Part shown: positions 5,838-10,025 of the stretch, piece after piece
Position numbering within the stretch: position 1 is the stretch's first letter
How the letters are laid out: each line of letters opens with the position of its first letter
From: Planctomycetaceae bacterium
GTDB lineage: Bacteria > Planctomycetota > Planctomycetia > Planctomycetales > Planctomycetaceae
NCBI GenBank assembly: GCA_016795125.1
Contig: JAEUIG010000117.1
Span: 1-10,025 of the forward strand
Length of the DNA: 10,025 nt
Direction of reading: 5' to 3'
Translations under genes and position numbers: made by a program
The notes under the pieces: generated by a model
Seen by the model: the letters and a program-made list of their open reading frames with translations, nothing else
Database searches by the model: none
What the model was told of the DNA's origin: nothing

Positions 5838-7832
5838 ATGTCCGCCGATCCGCCAACTCCGCCGCTGACTCCGGAGCGAATCCTGGGTGAAGGGGGCCTG
5901 ATCGCGCGAAGGCTGTCGACCTACGAGAGCCGTCCGCAGCAGATCGAGATGGCGCACGCCGTCGAAGACGCGATTGCACGACAGGAACACCTGCTGGTGG
6001 AAGCCGGGACGGGCGTCGGCAAGAGCTTCGCCTATCTGGTGCCGGCCATTCTCGCCGCCGCCGCCAAGACCGGCCCCGAGAACCGATCGAAGAAGGTCAT
6101 CCTCTCCACCCACACGATCAGCCTGCAGGAGCAGTTGATTCACCGGGACATCCCGTTTCTGAACTCGGTGCTGCCCGTCGAGTTCTCGGCCGTCCTGGCC
6201 AAAGGGCGCTCGAACTACATCAGCCTGCGGCGGATGCAGGCGGCGCGCGAACGCGCCCGCTCGGTCTTCGGCGAGTCGGAAGAAGAATCGCAACTGCGAA
6301 CGATCGTCGAATGGTCGCGGACCACGAAAGACGGCAGCCTCAGCGACCTCCCGTTCCGTCCGCTGCCGACCGTCTGGGACGAAGTCCGCAGCGAGCACGG
6401 CAACTGCCTGGGGCGCAAATGCCCGACGCACGAGGACTGCTATTTCTACGCGGCGCGGCGGCGCGTGTGGAACGCAGACGTCATCGTGGTGAATCACGCG
6501 CTGTTCTTCGCCGACCTGGCACTGCGGCGGGAAGGCGCCCGCGTACTGCCGGACTACGACGTCGTGGTCTTCGATGAAGCCCATACCCTGGAACAGGTCG
6601 CCGGAGACAACCTCGGCGTGCAGTTCGGCAGCGGGCAGCTCAATTACGCTCTGGGACGGCTGTACAACGACCGACAGCAGAAGGGACTGCTCGTGCATCA
6701 CAATCTGCCCGAAGCGCAGAAGCTCGTGATGCACCTGCGATACGTCTCCGACAGCTTCTTCTCGTCGGTCCGCGAATGGTTCGAACTGCAGTCGCCGGGG
6801 AACGGCCGGGCGCGCAAGCCGCTGGGGACCGAGAACCTCATCAGCCAGGACCTGCGGCGGCTGTCCGGGCAGATCCGCGAGTTTGCCGAAACGCTCAAGG
6901 CGGAAGAGCAGAAGATCGAGTTGACGGCCGCTTCGGATCGGCTGGATGGTCTCGCCGTCTCCGCCGATGCGTGGCTGCAGCAGTCGCTGGATGACTCCGC
7001 CTACTGGGTGGAGGTCGCCGGGCGGCAGCGGCAGAACATCAAGCTGCTGTGCGCGCCGATCGATGTCGGCAGCGTGCTGCGCGACGAGCTGTTCGGACAG
7101 GTGCCGACGGCGATTCTCACCAGTGCCACGCTCACGGTCGGCGAACGCGACTTCCGGTTCTTTCGCGAGCGGATCGGACTTACGAAATCGGCTGAACTCA
7201 AGCTGGGAAGTCCCTTCAACTATCGCGAGCAGGCGCGGCTCGTGCTGGCCGACCGGATGCCCGATCCCACCGAGAAAGCCGCCGAGTTCGAGACCGCCGT
7301 GTGCGAGCGGATTCGACGCCACGTCGATCAGACGAAGGGGGGGACGTTCGTCCTGTTCACGAACTACCGCATGCTGAAGTCGTGCGCGGAGCGGCTGACG
7401 GGCTGGTTCGCGAGTCGCAATCGCACATTGCTCTGCCAGGGAGAGGGTCTGGAGCGGTCGGCGATGCTCGAAAAGTTCCGCCGCGACGGCTCGGCCGTGC
7501 TGTTCGGAACCGACAGCTTCTGGCAGGGCGTGGACGTGCCCGGCGATGCGCTGCAGAACGTGGTCATCACCAAGCTGCCGTTCAGCGTGCCGGACAATCC
7601 GCTGCTGGAGGCGCGGCTGGATCGTGTGAAGGAGCGTGGCGGAAATCCGTTCATGGATTACCAGGTGCCGGAAGCGATCATCAAGCTGCGGCAGGGCTTT
7701 GGTCGGCTGATCCGGTCGCGCAGCGACTATGGACAGGTCGTGATTCTCGACCCGCGCGTGCGGACGAAGCGATACGGCAAGCTGTTCATCGACAGCCTGC
7801 CGGACTGCCGTCGAGAGATCGATGCCGGCTGA
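5838..7832 (+). CDS. DinG/XPD-like ATP-dependent DNA helicase (superfamily 2)
   Basis: A 664-residue helicase of the DinG/Rad3/XPD group, which unwinds DNA 5'-to-3' and in bacteria serves in repair and in clearing R-loops or replication conflicts. Visible motifs are a Q-like stretch RPQQIEM (32-38), Walker A EAGTGVGKS (55-63), DEAH (246-249), SATL (429-432), SFWQGVDVPGD (from 560) and QGFGRLIRS (619-627). The iron-sulfur region shows C190-x4-C195-x5-C201, followed by the DinG-type ADVIVVNH (213-220). The first cluster Cys, expected in the KGRSNYxC context, is Ser129 (KGRSNYISLRR), so only three Cys ligands are visible. There is no N-terminal exonuclease domain, and the length suits the short DinG type. 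The ATG at 5838 is the first in-frame start, with no clear Shine-Dalgarno sequence. It follows the phosphatase gene by 71 bases on the same strand and may be co-transcribed. The name dinG is possible, but orthology to the E. coli gene is not shown. Confidence 0.93.
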   Translation: MSADPPTPPLTPERILGEGGLIARRLSTYESRPQQIEMAHAVEDAIARQEHLLVEAGTGVGKSFAYLVPAILAAAAKTGPENRSKKVILSTHTISLQEQLIHRDIPFLNSVLPVEFSAVLAKGRSNYISLRRMQAARERARSVFGESEEESQLRTIVEWSRTTKDGSLSDLPFRPLPTVWDEVRSEHGNCLGRKCPTHEDCYFYAARRRVWNADVIVVNHALFFADLALRREGARVLPDYDVVVFDEAHTLEQVAGDNLGVQFGSGQLNYALGRLYNDRQQKGLLVHHNLPEAQKLVMHLRYVSDSFFSSVREWFELQSPGNGRARKPLGTENLISQDLRRLSGQIREFAETLKAEEQKIELTAASDRLDGLAVSADAWLQQSLDDSAYWVEVAGRQRQNIKLLCAPIDVGSVLRDELFGQVPTAILTSATLTVGERDFRFFRERIGLTKSAELKLGSPFNYREQARLVLADRMPDPTEKAAEFETAVCERIRRHVDQTKGGTFVLFTNYRMLKSCAERLTGWFASRNRTLLCQGEGLERSAMLEKFRRDGSAVLFGTDSFWQGVDVPGDALQNVVITKLPFSVPDNPLLEARLDRVKERGGNPFMDYQVPEAIIKLRQGFGRLIRSRSDYGQVVILDPRVRTKRYGKLFIDSLPDCRREIDAG

Positions 7833-7842
7833 GGTTGAAGTT

Positions 7843-7856
7843 CAGGCTTTAGCCTG
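7843..7856. terminator. Short palindrome CAGGCTTTAGCCTG behind the helicase gene
   Basis: A perfect 6-bp stem (CAGGCT/AGCCTG) around TT, followed by TTTC, 10 bases past the helicase TGA. It could act as a weak intrinsic terminator. The same word also resembles a short dispersed repeat of planctomycete genomes, so a repeat origin is equally possible. Confidence 0.4.
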
Positions 7857-7915
7857 TTTCGGATGCAGCGGTTCCTGGTGTCGTGTGGAAGTTTGAACTG
7901 CGTTCCCGTTCGCGG

Positions 7916-7970
7916 CCTTCTCCCCGCAAGTTGCAGTCCGACACAACTTAGCATGATCGCGGGGAGAAGG
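7916..7970. repeat. REP/REPIN-like nested inverted repeat
   Basis: Outer arms CCTTCTCCCCGC (7916-7927) and GCGGGGAGAAGG (7959-7970) match over 12 bases. Inside them, AAGTTG (7928-7933) and CAACTT (7944-7949) form a second 6-bp stem with a 10-base loop and a 9-base one-sided bulge. The result is an 18-base left arm and a split right arm. The sequence style (CTTCTCCCC with its mirror) resembles widespread REP elements moved by RAYT transposases. No transposase gene is in the window, and the spread of the element was not tested. Confidence 0.6.
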
Positions 7971-8047
7971 GCGCGGATGAAGACGTTTCTGAATATTCGC
8001 CCCACCAATGGACGTCAATACTCTCATCTCCGGAGCGAGCGCCGTCT

Positions 8048-8076
8048 TTGACAATGTTTCAGAAGCGGGTGATGAT
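8048..8076 (+). promoter_or_regulatory. Candidate sigma70-type promoter for the LamG/propeller gene
   Basis: A perfect -35 hexamer TTGACA (8048-8053) is followed by 17 bases and GATGAT (8071-8076), a 4-of-6 match to TATAAT. Transcription would begin near 8083, about 45 bases before the ATG at 8128. This fits the signal-peptide start rather than the longer ORF from 8008, within which the promoter would lie. A chance match cannot be excluded. Confidence 0.4.
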
Positions 8077-8127
8077 GCGATTCAGCGCTGTGAATCGCTA
8101 TCCGTGGCCGCTCCATCGGGGTGCGAA

Positions 8128-9861
8128 ATGCTCAAGTCACTGGGGTCGGCATGGCGGGTCGCCGCATCAATGGTCTTTCTGACGGCCGCTGGGTATGCCG
8201 TCGAGCCGGGTCTGGTCGGGCACTGGTCGCTGCGCGGTGACTGTCGTGATTCGTCCGGCTCCGGGAACGATGGGATCAACCACGGCGTGAACCTCGCGAC
8301 CGGCGAGTTCGACGGACGGGGCGCGTATATCGAAGTGCCCCATTCTCCGTCACTCGAACTGGGCGGCGAGTTTTCGGTCTCCGCATGGATCCGGACCGAA
8401 GATCATCTGACGGACATCCCCGGCGATCTCGTGACGAAGTTCGAACCGTTCCATCGACAGGGATTCAGCCTGTCGCTGGTCGGCAACACGTCCGGCTACA
8501 ACGGTCCCGGCAACATGCGGCAGTTGTTCTTTGGTGTCGATCATGCCACCCGTGGAGAATGGACGGACTGCGGTCGTCCCACTCCTCACTCGCACAGCAG
8601 CGACGCGGCGACGGTCTTCAACGGGGACCTGTACGTCGGGACCATCGATGCTGCTGACGAACGGAATTGGGCGCACGTTTACCGGTACCGCGGGGGCCAG
8701 GAGTGGGAGGACGTGGGGCGACTCGGCACGCGCAGAACCCGGGGCGTGTATGCCATGGTCGTCCACGACGGCGCGCTGTATGCCTCGACGACGTCGAGCC
8801 ACAACCGGCAGTCTCCGGATATGGAATTCGGCCGCGTGTACCGGTACCGCGGCGGGCAGGACTGGGAAGAGATCGGACAGCCCGGCGATGTCCATCATTT
8901 GAGCGGGCTCGCCTCATTCAACGGCAAACTGTATTCGACCGCCTACACCGAAGATGCCCCCGGTCATATCTACGAATACGCAGGCGCTGCTCAGTGGCGG
9001 GATTGCGGGTCGTTTGACGGCATGCCCCACTCACTGGGACTGCACGACGGGCGGCTGTACACCGCGTTTCCCAAGGGAGAGGTGTTCGCCTACGCGGGAG
9101 CAGGGACCGACTGGGAACACCTCGGGAATCCGTTTGGAGAATACGCAATCTGCAAGCAGATTCATGCGCTGGGAGTCTATCGCGGAGAACTCTACGCCGG
9201 TTGCTGGCCGACCGGACAAATCGCGGTGCGCCGCGATGGCCAGTGGATCGATCTCGGACGGTTGGGTGATGCAACCGAAGTCGTGGGGATCGCCGTCTAC
9301 AACGGCAGCCTGTATGGCGGCACGATACCCCGTGCCGAGATCTGCCGCTTCGACGGCCCGGAGCAATGGATGTCGATCCGGAGGCTGTTCGATCCACCGG
9401 GGTTCGAGCCGACTCCGGTCGGGGCGCGGGATGGCACGTTCATTCAGGACTGGACCCGCGCGTCGAGCCTCAACGTGTATCAGGGGCGGATGTTCGTCAC
9501 CACCGCCACGTGCTACCGCAGACTTATCGAGCCCGAGCTGCCGCCGGACGACATTCGCGGCAAAGTGTTTGCTTTCTCCACGGGGGCGGCGGTCAGTCAT
9601 GACCACGATCTCGGCGCCGGCTGGAAGCATGTGACGGCGGTGAGAAATGGAACGCGAATGACGCTGTATGTCGACGGCCAACCGGTCGCAGCGACGACCT
9701 CAAACCGCGATTCCATCGACGCGTCGACGGAAGTCCCGCTGCAGATCGGCTTCGGCCCGCAATCGCATTTCCACGGCGCGATGCGCGACGTGCGGCTCTA
9801 CAACCGCGCGCTGTCCGACGACGAGATTCTCGCGCAGCACACGCGCGATCGCGCTGAGTAG
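8128..9861 (+). CDS. Secreted LamG-domain protein with an inserted seven-repeat beta-propeller
   Basis: A 577-residue exported protein of unknown role. It starts with a signal peptide (MLKSLGSAWR, hydrophobic core to about residue 22, likely cleavage after AGYA at 24). Residues 27-142 are the first part of a LamG/concanavalin-like jelly roll (GLVGHWSL, FDGRGAYIEVPHSPSLELG, FSVSAWI, LFFGVDHA). Residues 145-485 hold seven repeats, each opening with a Trp (W145, 193, 246, 290, 329, 373, 414) in a W-x-D/E-x-G-like setting, with an inner strand such as FNGKLYSTAY or YNGSLYGGTI. Residues from about 490 (W499-KHVTAVRNG, MTLYVDGQPVA, MRDVRLYNRALSDDEI) complete the LamG domain. LamG folds commonly bind glycans, and the propeller may bind a ligand or form a platform; no catalytic motif is visible. 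I chose the ATG at 8128 (GGGGTG upstream) over the ATG at 8008, because the 40 extra residues would bury the signal peptide. No neighbour suggests a pathway. Confidence 0.85.
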   Translation: MLKSLGSAWRVAASMVFLTAAGYAVEPGLVGHWSLRGDCRDSSGSGNDGINHGVNLATGEFDGRGAYIEVPHSPSLELGGEFSVSAWIRTEDHLTDIPGDLVTKFEPFHRQGFSLSLVGNTSGYNGPGNMRQLFFGVDHATRGEWTDCGRPTPHSHSSDAATVFNGDLYVGTIDAADERNWAHVYRYRGGQEWEDVGRLGTRRTRGVYAMVVHDGALYASTTSSHNRQSPDMEFGRVYRYRGGQDWEEIGQPGDVHHLSGLASFNGKLYSTAYTEDAPGHIYEYAGAAQWRDCGSFDGMPHSLGLHDGRLYTAFPKGEVFAYAGAGTDWEHLGNPFGEYAICKQIHALGVYRGELYAGCWPTGQIAVRRDGQWIDLGRLGDATEVVGIAVYNGSLYGGTIPRAEICRFDGPEQWMSIRRLFDPPGFEPTPVGARDGTFIQDWTRASSLNVYQGRMFVTTATCYRRLIEPELPPDDIRGKVFAFSTGAAVSHDHDLGAGWKHVTAVRNGTRMTLYVDGQPVAATTSNRDSIDASTEVPLQIGFGPQSHFHGAMRDVRLYNRALSDDEILAQHTRDRAE

Positions 9862-10019
9862 TCCGCTCGCTCCGCGAGCGGAGTAGGTGGGCGTTGTTCT
9901 CGGAATACGGCTCGCGAACGACGCTGCGCGTGTCGGCCAGCAGCCCGGCTGCTTCGTTGTCAGGTCGTTGGGTTGTTGCGAAAGTCGACACGATCGGCTC
10001 GCGGAGCGAGCCGACTACT
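9857..10019. repeat. Inverted-repeat (MITE-like) element behind the LamG/propeller gene
   Basis: The left end (9857-9882) contains the hairpin TCCGCTCG/CGAGCGGA with loop CTCCG (9862-9882). The right end (9994-10019) contains TCGGCTCG/CGAGCCGA with loop CGGAG (9994-10014), followed by CTACT. The right end is the left end inverted, with a compensated base change in the stem, and both carry the same outer AGTAGTC-type edge. About 111 bases lie between them, with no gene. The stop codon of the LamG gene (TAG, 9859-9861) is part of the left edge. The left hairpin could also serve as a transcription terminator, though no T-run follows. Confidence 0.6.
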
Positions 10020-10025
10020 TTATCG

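Noticed and set aside
4411..5979. Long minus-strand open frame (522 codons) opposite the phosphatase gene
   Set aside because: Its translation is Arg/His/Asp-rich with no recognisable domain, and it lies opposite a gene with clear FHA, GAF and PP2C motifs. Such antisense frames are expected in GC-rich coding DNA.
5829..7322. Long minus-strand open frame (497 codons) opposite the helicase gene
   Set aside because: No domain signature, low-complexity Arg/Gln/Val-rich composition, and complete overlap with a helicase whose motifs are all in order on the other strand.
8008..8127. ATG at 8008 as the start of the LamG/propeller protein
   Set aside because: The 40 added residues are polar and would place the signal peptide internally; a TTGACA -35 candidate lies inside this stretch, and the ATG at 8128 has a GGGGTG upstream.
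1..10025. CRISPR arrays, tRNA or rRNA genes, prophage or insertion-sequence transposase genes
   Set aside because: I saw no regularly spaced direct repeats with spacers, no tRNA cloverleaf or rRNA sequence, and no transposase, integrase or phage-type protein.

Overview
The window looks like chromosomal DNA of a planctomycete or close relative. It is GC-rich, its genes mostly lack clear Shine-Dalgarno sequences, and it pairs a fused FHA-GAF-PP2C phosphatase with a secreted LamG/propeller protein. AT-rich GGATTTT repeats and small palindromic repeats fill the gaps between genes. The taxonomic call is inference from gene content and style; no rRNA or marker gene is present.

Layout. At the left edge is the last part of an unidentified membrane protein (+ strand, ends 108). 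Convergent to it is a ferrous iron uptake operon on the minus strand, read from right to left: a 21-base palindrome that looks like a Fur operator (2984-3004), feoA (2937-2701), feoB (2644-440) and a 62-residue FeoB-associated Cys-rich membrane protein (368-180). Facing away from feoA is a small metal-type cupin gene (3260-3604). A gap of about 410 bases follows, holding an inverted repeat of the GCAAAG/GCGAAG type. Then come a 583-residue FHA-GAF-PP2C serine/threonine phosphatase (4015-5766) and, 71 bases on, a DinG/XPD-type helicase (5838-7832). After a repeat-bearing gap lies a secreted protein (8128-9861) that has a promoter candidate just upstream. The right edge is an inverted-repeat element beginning at that gene's stop codon.

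How the genes work together. Only the feo genes form an obvious functional unit: GTP-dependent Fe(II) import with iron-dependent repression implied by the operator. The phosphatase and helicase may be co-transcribed, but no functional link is evident.

Most notable points: (1) the helicase keeps three of the four Cys ligands of the DinG/XPD iron-sulfur cluster and has Ser at the first; (2) the secreted protein has seven propeller-type repeats inserted inside a LamG jelly roll; (3) several kinds of short repeat sit at or very near gene 3' ends, two of them touching a stop codon. I did not find a clearly new multi-gene system.
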